Assembly: GCA_027484575.1 (NCBI GenBank)
Contig: JAIXSQ010000005.1
Span: 1 to 64,000 of the forward strand
DNA from: Comamonadaceae bacterium
Lineage (GTDB): Bacteria; Pseudomonadota; Gammaproteobacteria; Burkholderiales; Burkholderiaceae_C
Direction of reading: 5' to 3'
Length of the DNA stretch: 64,000 bases
The translations under genes were made by a program, and so were the position numbers. Each line of letters begins with the position of its first letter. Within the stretch, counting starts at the first letter, position 1. The notes beneath the pieces were generated by a model. The model worked only from the letters and a program-made list of their open reading frames with translations. It was not told where the DNA came from and searched no databases. Positions 8,730 through 17,298 of the stretch are shown one piece after another.

Positions 8730-10094
8730 ATGGCCTCCGCACTCACCGACAAACTGTCCCGGCTCGTCAAGGAAATGCGTGGCCAGGCCCGCATCACCGA
8801 GTCCAACGTGCAGGACATGCTGCGCGAAGTGCGCATGGCGCTGCTCGAGGCCGACGTGGCCCTGCCCGTGGTGCGCGACTTCATCGCGCGGGTCAAGGAC
8901 AAGGCGCTGGGCGCCGAGGTGGTGGGCTCGCTCAACCCGGGGCAGGCGCTGGTGGGCATCGTCAACCGCGAGCTGGTCGCCACCATGGGCGAGGGCGTGG
9001 CCGACCTGAACCTGGCCGCGCAGCCGCCGGCGGTGATCCTGATGGCCGGCCTGCAGGGCGCGGGCAAGACCACCACCACCGCCAAGCTGGCCAAGCACCT
9101 GATCGACAAGCGCAGGAAGAAGGTGCTGACGGTCTCCGGCGACGTCTACCGGCCCGCCGCCATCGAGCAGCTGAAGACCGTGACGCAGCAGGCCGGGGCC
9201 GAGTGGTTCCCCAGCTCGCCCGACCAGAAGCCGCTGGACATCGCCCGCGCCGCGCTGGACCACGCGCGCCGCCAGTACTTCGACGTGCTGCTGGTCGACA
9301 CCGCCGGCCGGCTGGCGATCGACGAGGCGCTGATGGCCGAGATCCGCGAGCTGCATGCGGTGCTCAAGCCGGTCGAGACACTGTTCGTGGTCGACGCCAT
9401 GCAGGGCCAGGATGCGGTCAACACCGCCAAGGCCTTCAAGGAGGCGTTGCCGCTGACCGGCATCGTGCTGACCAAGATGGACGGCGACTCGCGCGGCGGC
9501 GCCGCGCTGTCGGTGCGCCAGATCACCGGCGCGCCGATCAAGTTCGCCGGCGTGTCCGAGAAGATCGACGGGCTGGAGGTGTTCGACGCCGAGCGCCATG
9601 CCGGCCGCATCCTGGGCATGGGCGACATCGTCGCGCTGGTCGAGCAGGTCACCGCCGGCGTCGACGTGGCGGCCGCGCAGAAGCTGGCCGCCAAGGTCAA
9701 GAGCGGCGAGGGCTTCGACCTCGAGGACTTCCTGTCGCAGATCCGGCAGATGAAGCAGATGGGCGGCCTGTCCACGCTGATGGACAAGATGCCGGCGCAG
9801 CTGCAGGCCAAGGCCGGCGCGGTCGACATGGACAAGGCCGAGCGCGACATCCGCCGCAAGGAAGGGATCATCTGCAGCATGACGGCGCTGGAGCGCCGCA
9901 AGCCCGAGTTGATCAAGGCCACCCGCAAGCGCCGCATCGCCGCCGGCGCCGGCGTGCAGGTCCAGGACGTCAACCGCCTGCTCAACGAGTTCGAGCAGAT
10001 GCAGACGATGATGAAGAAGATGAAGGGCGGCGGCCTGATGAAGATGATGAAGCGCATGGGCGGCATGAAGGGCGGCCCCAAGCTGCCCTTCTGA
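8730..10094 (+). CDS. ffh: Signal recognition particle GTPase Ffh
   Basis: Ffh is the protein part of the bacterial signal recognition particle; it binds 4.5S RNA and signal peptides of membrane proteins. It has 454 residues. The N domain is at 1-95, followed by the G domain with the P-loop GLQGAGKTTTTAKLA, DTAGRLAID and TKMDGDSRGG. The Met-rich M domain follows (QIRQMKQMGGLST, then QMQTMMKKMKGGGLMKMMKRMGGMKGG). The start was set at ATG in MASALTDKLSRLVKEMRG, because a longer upstream frame lacks family similarity. A TAGAAT -10-like element is at 8630-8635. The gene converges on the Bug-family gene with 24 bp between ends. Confidence 0.97.
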   Translation: MASALTDKLSRLVKEMRGQARITESNVQDMLREVRMALLEADVALPVVRDFIARVKDKALGAEVVGSLNPGQALVGIVNRELVATMGEGVADLNLAAQPPAVILMAGLQGAGKTTTTAKLAKHLIDKRRKKVLTVSGDVYRPAAIEQLKTVTQQAGAEWFPSSPDQKPLDIARAALDHARRQYFDVLLVDTAGRLAIDEALMAEIRELHAVLKPVETLFVVDAMQGQDAVNTAKAFKEALPLTGIVLTKMDGDSRGGAALSVRQITGAPIKFAGVSEKIDGLEVFDAERHAGRILGMGDIVALVEQVTAGVDVAAAQKLAAKVKSGEGFDLEDFLSQIRQMKQMGGLSTLMDKMPAQLQAKAGAVDMDKAERDIRRKEGIICSMTALERRKPELIKATRKRRIAAGAGVQVQDVNRLLNEFEQMQTMMKKMKGGGLMKMMKRMGGMKGGPKLPF

Positions 10095-10118
10095 GCCCGC
10101 GCGCCGGGCCGGCCCTGC

Positions 10119-11150
10119 TCAGTCGAGCTTGACGCCCAGGTCCACCGCGACCTTGATCCACACCGGCACGTCGCGTTCCCACTCCCGGCGCGTCTCGGCC
10201 AGGTGCTTCGGCTTGTTGGGGATGGCGAAGGTCTCGCGCAGCTTCGCGGCCCCCGGGGTCTCGGCCCACTCGACCGCGGCGCGCGACAGCGCCTGCAGCA
10301 CGGCCTCGGGCGTGCCGGCCGGCGCCATGAGCGGCAGGGCGCCTTCCAGCGCCACCAGCCGGCTGGCGACGCCCTGCTCCACCAGCGTCGGCACCTCGGG
10401 CAGCCTGGGGCTGCGGTAGGTGCCGGTCACGCCGATCGGGCGCACCCCGCGGCTGGCCACGGTGTTGAAGGCCTGGTAGCTGCCCACCGCGATCTGCAGC
10501 TGGCCGCCCGCGACGTCCACCCACATCGGGGCCTCGCCGCGGTAGTGGACGGACTGGATCCTGGTGCCCTCGCTGCGGTTGGTCTGGTCGGCCAGCATGT
10601 GCGGGTAGGAGCCCGGTGCATACGTGCCCATCGACGCCGGGTTCCTCTTCGCGTACGCGACGAACTCGCCGTAGGTGCGCACGCCCAGGCTCTCGGGCAC
10701 GCCCACCACCAGCGGGCCGGACGGGAACACGGCCACCGGCACCAGGTCCTTGTCCAGGTCGTAGGGCAGCTTCGTGTACAGCACCCGGTTCTGCCACACC
10801 GTGCCCGAGGTGGTCATCAGCAGCGTGTGGCCGTCCGGCGGCGACTTGGCCACGGCGTCGATGCCGATGATCGCGCCCGCGCCCGGCCTGTTCTCGACCA
10901 CGACCTGCGCGCCCAGCCTGCCGGCCAGGAACTCGCCGTAGTGGCGGGCCAGGGCGTCGGTCAGCCCGCCGGGCGGGAAGGCCACCACGATGCGGATCGG
11001 TCGGGTCGGCCAGCCTGGCGTGGGCGTGGGCGTGGCCTGGGCCTTGCCCTTGGGCGTGGCGGCGACGGCCGCGGGCGCGAGGGCGGACAGGCCCAGCGCG
11101 CCGGCCGCTGCGAGCAGCTGGCGGCGGCCGGTGCGGGAAGAGCGTTGCAT
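10119..11150 (-). CDS. Bug-family (TctC-type) periplasmic solute-binding protein
   Basis: This is a tripartite tricarboxylate transporter receptor-like protein of 343 residues. The N-terminus (SRTGRRQLLAAAGALGLSALAP) looks like a Tat signal peptide with twin Arg. The mature domain has Bug hallmarks: WPTRPIRIVVAFPPGGLTD, VVENRPGAGAIIGIDAVAKS, ADGHT-type PPDGHTLLMTT, and a late EVPTLVEQG. Bug proteins bind carboxylates or amides; the ligand cannot be read from sequence. No TctA/TctB membrane genes are nearby, which is usual for the expanded Bug family of Burkholderiales. It is divergent from an M20 amidohydrolase, which suggests a shared amidated or acylated substrate. Confidence 0.9.
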   Translation of the reverse strand: MQRSSRTGRRQLLAAAGALGLSALAPAAVAATPKGKAQATPTPTPGWPTRPIRIVVAFPPGGLTDALARHYGEFLAGRLGAQVVVENRPGAGAIIGIDAVAKSPPDGHTLLMTTSGTVWQNRVLYTKLPYDLDKDLVPVAVFPSGPLVVGVPESLGVRTYGEFVAYAKRNPASMGTYAPGSYPHMLADQTNRSEGTRIQSVHYRGEAPMWVDVAGGQLQIAVGSYQAFNTVASRGVRPIGVTGTYRSPRLPEVPTLVEQGVASRLVALEGALPLMAPAGTPEAVLQALSRAAVEWAETPGAAKLRETFAIPNKPKHLAETRREWERDVPVWIKVAVDLGVKLD

Positions 11151-11269
11151 GCAGGTCTCCTGGTCGGGTGGCGGCCGCGCTGCTGCGGCCGCGTGCCGAT
11201 GCTGCCCAGCGCGGGCCCGCTGTCACACCCGGGATCACCCTGAGCGGACCCGCTTGCTATCCTGCCCCG

Positions 11270-12463
11270 ATGAACATCGTCGACAGCTTCGCGGACATCT
11301 CGCGCTTCGTGGCCCTGCGCCGCGACATCCACGCCCACCCGGAACTCGGCTTCGAGGAGCACCGCACCAGCGAGCTGGTGGCCGGTCTGCTGCGCGAGTG
11401 GGGCCTGGAGGTGCACACCGGCATCGCCGGCACCGGCGTCGTGGGCGTGCTGCGCTGCGGCACCGGCCGGCGCACCATCGGTCTGCGCGCCGACCTGGAC
11501 GCGCTGCCGCTGCAGGAGGAGAACCGGTTCGCGCACCGCTCGGTGCACGACGGCCGCATGCATGCCTGCGGGCACGACGGCCACACCACCATGCTGCTGG
11601 CGGCAGCCTGGCACCTGGCCCAGGCGCGCGACGTCGACGGCACGGTGCACTTCATCTTCCAGCCGGCCGAGGAGATGGGCAAGGCGGGCGCGCTCAAGAT
11701 GATCCAGGACGGCCTGTTCGAGCGCTTCCCCTGCGAGGCGGTGTTCGCGCTGCACAACTTCCCGATCGGCAACACCGGCGGCTTCGCGCTGAACCACGGC
11801 GCGCTCATGGCCTCCAGCAACACCTGGCGCGTGACCGTCACCGGCCGCGGCACCCATGCCTCGCTGCCGCACACCGGCATCGACCCGGTGGGCGCGGTGG
11901 TCGACCTGGCGCAGCAGCTGCAGGGCCTGGTGGCCCGCGTGATCCCCAGCACCGAGCGGGCGCTGCTGGCCGTCACGCAGCTGCAGGGCTCGGACGCGCC
12001 CAACGTGATCCCCGACACCGCCGCCGTCGGCGGCACGGTGCGCACCTTCTCCGTCGAGGCCACCGACAAGCTGGAGGAGGGCCTGCGCCGGCTGGCCGCC
12101 GGCATCGCGCAGGCGCACGGCTGCACCGCCGAGGTGATGTTCCGCCGCGCCTCGCCGCCGGTGGTCAACCACGCCGCCGAGGCCGCGTTCGCGGCGCAGG
12201 TGATGCGGGAGGTGGTGGGCCCGGCCATGGTCGACGAGGACTTCCCCGCCGTGATGGGCGCCGAGGACTTCGCCCACATGCTGCGCGTGCGGCCGGGCTG
12301 CTATGCCTTCATCGGCAACGGCGACGGCAGCCACCGCATGCCCGACCACGGGCCCGGTCCTTGCATCATCCACAACACCTCGTTCGACTTCAACGACGCC
12401 ATCATCCCCATCGGGGCGAGCTACTTCGTGCGCCTGGCGCAGCAGTGGCTGGCCCGTCCCTGA
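11270..12463 (+). CDS. M20 family amidohydrolase (hippurate/N-acyl amino acid hydrolase type)
   Basis: This is a metal-dependent amidohydrolase of 397 residues in the M20D branch that cleaves N-acyl amino acids or similar amides. Visible motifs are RRDIHAHPELGFEEHRTSELV at the N-terminus, GLRADLDALPLQEEN, the metal site MHACGHDGHTTMLL, FIFQPAEEMGKAGA with the catalytic Glu, and MGAEDFAHML plus HNTSFDFND near the end. The ATG (MNIVDSF) was chosen as the family-like start. A Bug receptor starts 13 bp after it on the same strand, and another Bug gene is divergent upstream. The trio looks like a small catabolic module of uptake plus cytoplasmic hydrolysis. The precise substrate is unknown. Confidence 0.9.
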   Translation: MNIVDSFADISRFVALRRDIHAHPELGFEEHRTSELVAGLLREWGLEVHTGIAGTGVVGVLRCGTGRRTIGLRADLDALPLQEENRFAHRSVHDGRMHACGHDGHTTMLLAAAWHLAQARDVDGTVHFIFQPAEEMGKAGALKMIQDGLFERFPCEAVFALHNFPIGNTGGFALNHGALMASSNTWRVTVTGRGTHASLPHTGIDPVGAVVDLAQQLQGLVARVIPSTERALLAVTQLQGSDAPNVIPDTAAVGGTVRTFSVEATDKLEEGLRRLAAGIAQAHGCTAEVMFRRASPPVVNHAAEAAFAAQVMREVVGPAMVDEDFPAVMGAEDFAHMLRVRPGCYAFIGNGDGSHRMPDHGPGPCIIHNTSFDFNDAIIPIGASYFVRLAQQWLARP

Positions 12464-12476
12464 AGGAGCCGTCCGC

Positions 12477-13445
12477 ATGACGCACCGCCGCACCATTGTC
12501 CGCGCCGCCGTGGCGCTGTCCCTGGCCGCCGCCGCGGCCACCCCCGCGCTCGCGCAGCAGCGCGTGATCCGCATCGTGGTGCCCTTCGGGCCCGGGGCGG
12601 TGCAGGACACCGTCGCCCGCACCTTCAACGCCGAACTGGGCCAGGCGCTGGGCGCCACGGTCATCGTCGAGAACCGCGCCGGCGCGGGCGGCACCATCGG
12701 CACCGCGCAGGTGGCCAAGGCGCCCGCCGACGGCAACACCCTGGTGCTCGCCGCGGCCAGCCACACGCTGGCCGGGCACCTGTACAGCAAGCTGCCCTAC
12801 GACCCGGTCAAGGACTTCGTCGGCGTGTCCTACCTGGGCACGGCGGGCTACGTGATCGCGGTGCCCGGCAGCCTGGGCGTGAACACGCTGGCCGACTACG
12901 TCAAGCTGCTCAAGGCCAAGCCGGGACAGCTGAACTACGCCTCGGCCGGCAACGGCAGCGCCACCCACATGGGCATGGCCTACTTCCTGTCGCGTGCCGG
13001 GGCCGAGATGCAGCACATCCCGATGAAGTCGACCGGCGACGCCGTCAACGAGGTGCTGGCCGCCCGCTCGCAGGGCGTGACCACCTCGCTGATCGGCATC
13101 GCCGGCTTCAAGGGCGATGCGCGCATCAAGCCGCTGGCCTACACCGGCACCCAGCGCTCCAAGTTCATGCCCGAGCTGCCCACCGTGGCCGAGGCCGGCG
13201 TGCCCGGCTACAAGTTCGATTCCTGGATCGGCCTGCTCGCGCCCGCGGGCACGCCCAAGGCCGAGGTCGACAGGATCAACGCCGCGGTCATCAAGGTGAT
13301 GGCCGACCCGGTGGTGCAGGAGCGCTTCGTGCGCCTGGGCATCGAGGCCGGCACGCTGCCGGCCGACGACTTCCAGAAGCTGCTGCGCACCGACAACGAG
13401 CAGGCCGGCGTGCTGGTCAAGGCGTCGGGGGCGCGGATCGAGTGA
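12477..13445 (+). CDS. Bug-family (TctC-type) periplasmic solute-binding protein
   Basis: This second Bug receptor has 322 residues and a Sec-type signal peptide (MTHRRTIVRAAVALSLAAA, ending near AQQ). The core has VIRIVVPFGPGAVQDTVAR, VIVENRAGAGGTIGTAQVAK, ADGNTLVLAAASHT, KLPYDPVKDF and the late ELPTVAEAGVPGY, all typical of the family. An AAGGAG-like ribosome site precedes the ATG, and the gene follows the M20 hydrolase by 13 bp, so the two are probably co-transcribed. It differs clearly from the upstream divergent Bug protein and is not a recent duplicate. Confidence 0.9.
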   Translation: MTHRRTIVRAAVALSLAAAAATPALAQQRVIRIVVPFGPGAVQDTVARTFNAELGQALGATVIVENRAGAGGTIGTAQVAKAPADGNTLVLAAASHTLAGHLYSKLPYDPVKDFVGVSYLGTAGYVIAVPGSLGVNTLADYVKLLKAKPGQLNYASAGNGSATHMGMAYFLSRAGAEMQHIPMKSTGDAVNEVLAARSQGVTTSLIGIAGFKGDARIKPLAYTGTQRSKFMPELPTVAEAGVPGYKFDSWIGLLAPAGTPKAEVDRINAAVIKVMADPVVQERFVRLGIEAGTLPADDFQKLLRTDNEQAGVLVKASGARIE

Positions 13446-13463
13446 TCCGGCAGGGGGTGGGCG

Positions 13464-13551
13464 TCGTCATCCCTGCGCAGGCGGGGATCCGGTGACGGGC
13501 TGCGTGCTACAGGGGCGCCGGACCGGACCCCCGCATTCGCGGGCGTGACGG
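13464..13551. repeat. REP/BIME-like inverted pair
   Basis: Two short palindromic units in opposite orientation occupy the gap between the Bug gene and opgH. The first has the form TCATCCCTGCGCAGGCGGGG, the second GGACCCCCGCATTCGCGGG, each flanked by GTGAC/GTCAT-type ends. This matches the intergenic REP style common in Comamonadaceae genomes. It lies between convergent genes, where it may act as a transcript-end stabiliser. Confidence 0.55.
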
Positions 13552-13585
13552 ACGCGGTGAGGTGACGGCCGACGGCCCGTCGACC

Positions 13586-15625
13586 TCACATCGCCCCGGC
13601 CGCCAGCCGGGCATGCCGCCCGTGCAGCCGCGCGCGCCGCAGCACGGCGGGCGACCAGCTCTCCTCGGGGATCAGCAGCAGGCCGCGGTGGCGCAGCCAA
13701 GCGCCGATGCCCACGTGGCTGCTCAGCACCGCCAGCGGCACCGACAGGGCCAGCGGCAGCGCCACCGGCAGCAGCGCGGGCAGGGCGTGCGGGTCCACCC
13801 ACGACACCGCGGCGGCCAGGCCCAGCACGATGCCCGACAGCGGCAGCAGTTGGCGGGCGGCGTCGCCCCAGGCCAGGCCGTGGGCCTCGCGCGGCGGCGA
13901 GGTCCAGTGCAGCTTCAGCCCGGTGAGCGCGACCACCACGAACAGCGTGTGGGCCAGCATGCGCACCGGCGCCTGCAGCAGGGCCAGCGCGGTCTCGGCC
14001 AGCGCACTGGCCAGCAGGCGGGGCGTGCCGCCGAAGGCGCGCTGCTCGCCGCGCAGCAGCACGCCGGCCAGCCCCAGCACGCGCGGCAGGAACAGCATGC
14101 ACAGCGTCCAGGCCCACAGCGCCAGCAGCTCCCAGGGGGCCTGGGCCACGTCGCCCGCCACCAGCGCGCCGCCCAGCCACAGGCCGGTGCCCACCACCAG
14201 GAAGGCCAGCCACAGGGGCGCCGCCAGGTACGACATGGCGCCGATGAAGAACATCGCGCGGTGCACGCGGTGCATGCCCGGCTCGGCCATCAGCCGCGCG
14301 TTCTGCAGGTTGCCCTGGCACCAGCGGCGGTCGCGCTGCAGTTCCGAGACCAGGTCGGGCGGCTGCTGCTCGTAGCTGCCGGCCAGGTCGGGCACCAGCC
14401 AGACCTGCCAGCCGGCACGGCGCATCAGCGCGGCCTCGACGAAGTCGTGCGACATGATCCCGCCGGCCAGCCCGCCGTTGCCGCGGATCGGCGCCAGGCC
14501 GCAGTGCCGCATGAAGGCCTCGGTGCGGATGATGGCGTTGTGGCCCCAGTAGTGCGACTCGCCCAGCTGCCAGAACGCCAGCCCCAGGGTGAACAGCCGG
14601 CCGGTGACGCGGGCCGCGAACTGTTGCGCCCGCGCATGCACGGTCACATGGCCGATCGGCTGGGTGGCGGTCTGCACGATGCCCGCGCGCGGGTGCGCCT
14701 CCATCAGCTTGGCCAGCGTCACCAGGCAGTCGCCGCTCATCACGCTGTCGGCATCGAGCACCACCATGTAGCGGTAGTCCTTGCCCCAGCGGCGGCAGAA
14801 GTCGGCCACGTTGCCGGCCTTGCGGTGGGTGCGGCGGCGGCGCGCGCGGTAGTAGACCTCGGGCTGGATCCCGCCCTGCGCCGCCAGGGCGCCGCGCAGC
14901 TGCTCCCAGGCCGCGCGCTCGGCGGCCAGCGTGTCCGGCTCGCGGCTGTCGGACAGCACGAAGACGTCGAACTGCGCGGCTTGGCCGGTGGCGGCCAACG
15001 ACTCGCAGGTGGCGCGCAGGCCGGCGAACACCGTGGCCACGTGCTCCTCGCAGATCGGCATGATGACCGCCGTGCGTACGCCGGCGCCCAGCGTGTGGTG
15101 GCGCACCGATGCCGCCGACAGGCCATGCGCGTCGCCGCGCAGCTGCACCCAGAAGCCCATGAGCGCGGTGACGAAGCCCGTCACCACCCAGGCCGACAGC
15201 GCCGCGAACAGCACCAGCTGGCCGGCCAGCAGCCAGGGATCGCCCCCCGCGGGCCGGGCCTGCGCGAACAGCACGGTCGCGACCACGCTGCTGACCACCG
15301 CGATGCCGGCGAAGGCCGCGCGGCGGCGCACGGCGGCGCGCGCCCACGGCTGGCGCGGGCCGCGCGGCGAGGCCGGCGCGCTGCCCAGCAGCCGCGCGGC
15401 CAGGCCCCGCAGGCCCAGGCCGAGGCTGGCCCAGAAGCCCACCCAGGGCTGGGTCGGCATCGAGCCGCGGTGCAGGGGCGGCGCGGTCACGCTGTTGGGG
15501 TGGCGCGCCTGGCGCAGGCGCGCGCGTGGCGCGGTGGCGGGCGCGGCTGCGCTGTCGCCCCCGGTGTCGGCCAGGCCGGCCTGCCTCAGCGGGCGGCGGA
15601 GTCGGGAAGCACGAGCTGTGTCCAT
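13586..15625 (-). CDS. opgH: Glucan biosynthesis glucosyltransferase OpgH (MdoH)
   Basis: OpgH is an inner-membrane glycosyltransferase that builds the backbone of osmoregulated periplasmic glucans. The family-2 transferase domain shows VVLDADSVMSGD near residue 288 and the QxxRW-type motif QRDRRWCQGNLQN near 430. Two membrane helices precede it (RRAAFAGIAVVSSVVATVLFA, then WLLAGQLVLFAALSAWVVTG) and several follow. From this start the protein has 679 residues, shorter than E. coli OpgH (847), mostly by a reduced N-terminus. The ATG overlaps the end of opgG by 40 bp; a later ATG (MPTQPWVG) is an alternative start. It is downstream of and probably co-transcribed with opgG. Confidence 0.92.
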   Translation of the reverse strand: MDTARASRLRRPLRQAGLADTGGDSAAAPATAPRARLRQARHPNSVTAPPLHRGSMPTQPWVGFWASLGLGLRGLAARLLGSAPASPRGPRQPWARAAVRRRAAFAGIAVVSSVVATVLFAQARPAGGDPWLLAGQLVLFAALSAWVVTGFVTALMGFWVQLRGDAHGLSAASVRHHTLGAGVRTAVIMPICEEHVATVFAGLRATCESLAATGQAAQFDVFVLSDSREPDTLAAERAAWEQLRGALAAQGGIQPEVYYRARRRRTHRKAGNVADFCRRWGKDYRYMVVLDADSVMSGDCLVTLAKLMEAHPRAGIVQTATQPIGHVTVHARAQQFAARVTGRLFTLGLAFWQLGESHYWGHNAIIRTEAFMRHCGLAPIRGNGGLAGGIMSHDFVEAALMRRAGWQVWLVPDLAGSYEQQPPDLVSELQRDRRWCQGNLQNARLMAEPGMHRVHRAMFFIGAMSYLAAPLWLAFLVVGTGLWLGGALVAGDVAQAPWELLALWAWTLCMLFLPRVLGLAGVLLRGEQRAFGGTPRLLASALAETALALLQAPVRMLAHTLFVVVALTGLKLHWTSPPREAHGLAWGDAARQLLPLSGIVLGLAAAVSWVDPHALPALLPVALPLALSVPLAVLSSHVGIGAWLRHRGLLLIPEESWSPAVLRRARLHGRHARLAAGAM

Positions 15626-17151
15626 GTTTCGGTGAGGATGTCGTTGCCGTGTTGCAGGAAGGCGCGCAGCTCGACCGGCCGTGCCGGATCGAGCGGTCGC
15701 ACCCGCAGGGTCATGCGCCAGCTGCGGCTGGCGGGGTTGAAGTACGCGAGCTGCTGCTCGATGCGGCCGTTGGCGTCGGCGGTGGCGACCGCGCGCACCG
15801 GCGCGTCGGCCGGCAGGCCCGCCAGCGCCGGGCCGGTGAAGTCGACGACGTGCTGCACCGTGCCGGCCAGGGCGGCCTGGTCCTCGGGGCGCACGAAGCC
15901 CTGGCCGCGGCGGCTCTGCACCGTCCAGCCGTTGGGCGGCCGCTGCTGGGTGTCGCCCTGCCAGAGGATCTCGTAGGCCAGGTCCAGCGGCTCGCCGGGC
16001 GCGGGCAGGCGCGCCGGCACCCAGTAGGCGGCGATGTTGTCGTGGGTCTCGTCGGGCGTGGGCAGCTGCAGCAGCTCGACGCGGCCCGGGCCCCAGTCGC
16101 CCAGCGGCCGCACCCAGGCGCTGGGCCGGCGTTCGTAGCGCGCCTCGCCGTCCTCGTAGCTGGCGTAGGCGCGGTCGCGCTGCATCAGGCCGAAGCCGCG
16201 CAGGCCGGGCAGGGCGAAGCTGGTGGCCACCGGCGTGCGCGGGTTCTGCAGCGGCCGCCACAGCCACTCGCCGGTGGCGCTGGCCACCATCAGGCCGTCG
16301 CTGTCGTGCACCTCGGGCCGGAAGTCGCCGGGCCGCGGCTGGTTCTCGCCGTGCTGGAACATGCTGGTCAGCGGCGCGATGCCCAGCGTCGCGACCGGCG
16401 GCTCACCGGCGCGCAGGAACAGCCGGGCCTGCACCTGCACCGCCGTGTCCTGCCCCGGCCGCACCGTGAAGCGGTAGGCGCCGGTGGCGCGGCGCGACTC
16501 GAGCAGGGCCAGCACCACGACCTCGCGCGCGTCGGCCGCCGGCCGCTGCAGCCAGAACTCGGAAAAGCGCGGGAACTCCTCGGGGCCGCTGCCACCCACG
16601 GTGTCGATGGCCAGCCCGCGCGCCGACAGGCCGTACTGCTGGCCGGCGCCCAGCGCGCGGAAGTAGCTGGCGCCCAGGAAGACGACCAGCTCGTCCTTGT
16701 AGGCCGTGCCGTTCAGCGGGTAGTGGATGCGGAAGCCCGCATGGCCCAGGTCGGGCCAGCCGCTGGTGTCCAGCTGGTTCTTGCCGTAGTCGAAGTCGGC
16801 GCGGCGCCAGGGCACGTCGGCCACGCGGCCGGCCGCGTCGAGCGCGTGGATGCGCACGGGCTCGGGGTGGTAGCGGCCGCGGTGGAAGAACATGGCCTCG
16901 AACGGCAGCTGTGCATCGCGCCACAGCGCACGGTCGGGCCCGAAGCGGATGTCGCGCAGGCCGTCGTAGTCCAGCGCGGCCAGCGCGGCGGGCAGGTCGG
17001 CCGGCGCGGTGCGGTGCGGCCGGGCGGCGCGCTCGCGCGCCAGTTGCGCCACCTGCTCGAAGCCCCAAGCCTGCGCCTGCGCGGTGCAGGCGAGCAGGGT
17101 GGCGCCCACCAGCACCAGCCAGCTGCGCCACGTCGTGCGTCGGTCTCCCAT
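15586..17151 (-). CDS. opgG: Periplasmic glucan biosynthesis protein OpgG (MdoG)
   Basis: OpgG is a periplasmic protein required for osmoregulated glucan synthesis; recent family work assigns glucan-cleaving or transferring activity. It has 521 residues, close to E. coli OpgG. The signal peptide is TTWRSWLVLVGATLLACTAQA, followed by the conserved WGFEQVAQLARERAARP. Inner motifs include RDIRFGPDRALWRD, FRIHYPLNG, FLGASYFRALG, GNDWGPGRVELLQLPT-type text and YEILWQGD. It is the first gene of the opgGH pair. The region upstream contains no evident strong promoter consensus. Confidence 0.94.
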   Translation of the reverse strand: MGDRRTTWRSWLVLVGATLLACTAQAQAWGFEQVAQLARERAARPHRTAPADLPAALAALDYDGLRDIRFGPDRALWRDAQLPFEAMFFHRGRYHPEPVRIHALDAAGRVADVPWRRADFDYGKNQLDTSGWPDLGHAGFRIHYPLNGTAYKDELVVFLGASYFRALGAGQQYGLSARGLAIDTVGGSGPEEFPRFSEFWLQRPAADAREVVVLALLESRRATGAYRFTVRPGQDTAVQVQARLFLRAGEPPVATLGIAPLTSMFQHGENQPRPGDFRPEVHDSDGLMVASATGEWLWRPLQNPRTPVATSFALPGLRGFGLMQRDRAYASYEDGEARYERRPSAWVRPLGDWGPGRVELLQLPTPDETHDNIAAYWVPARLPAPGEPLDLAYEILWQGDTQQRPPNGWTVQSRRGQGFVRPEDQAALAGTVQHVVDFTGPALAGLPADAPVRAVATADANGRIEQQLAYFNPASRSWRMTLRVRPLDPARPVELRAFLQHGNDILTETWTQLVLPDSAAR

Positions 17152-17236
17152 GCGCCTTGCATCGCAAGTCGGATGCCACCGCGGAAAAGCCAGTGGTGAC
17201 AGGCACTTGCGCGCATCGGCGGGGCCTCGCAGCGCG

Positions 17237-17279
17237 AAAACGGCGACAGGGCCCGGGCCAGCCCCGGTTTCTGTCGCCG
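17237..17279 (-). terminator. Rho-independent terminator after glrR
   Basis: A perfect 9-bp stem (CGGCGACAG / CTGTCGCCG) encloses a GC-rich inner stem (CCGGGGC / GCCCGG type). On the minus strand it is followed by TTTT (17240-17237). It lies 20 bp past the glrR stop and likely ends the miaB-glrK-qseG-glrR transcript. Confidence 0.7.
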
Positions 17280-17298
17280 CGGGGCGACAACGGTGGCG

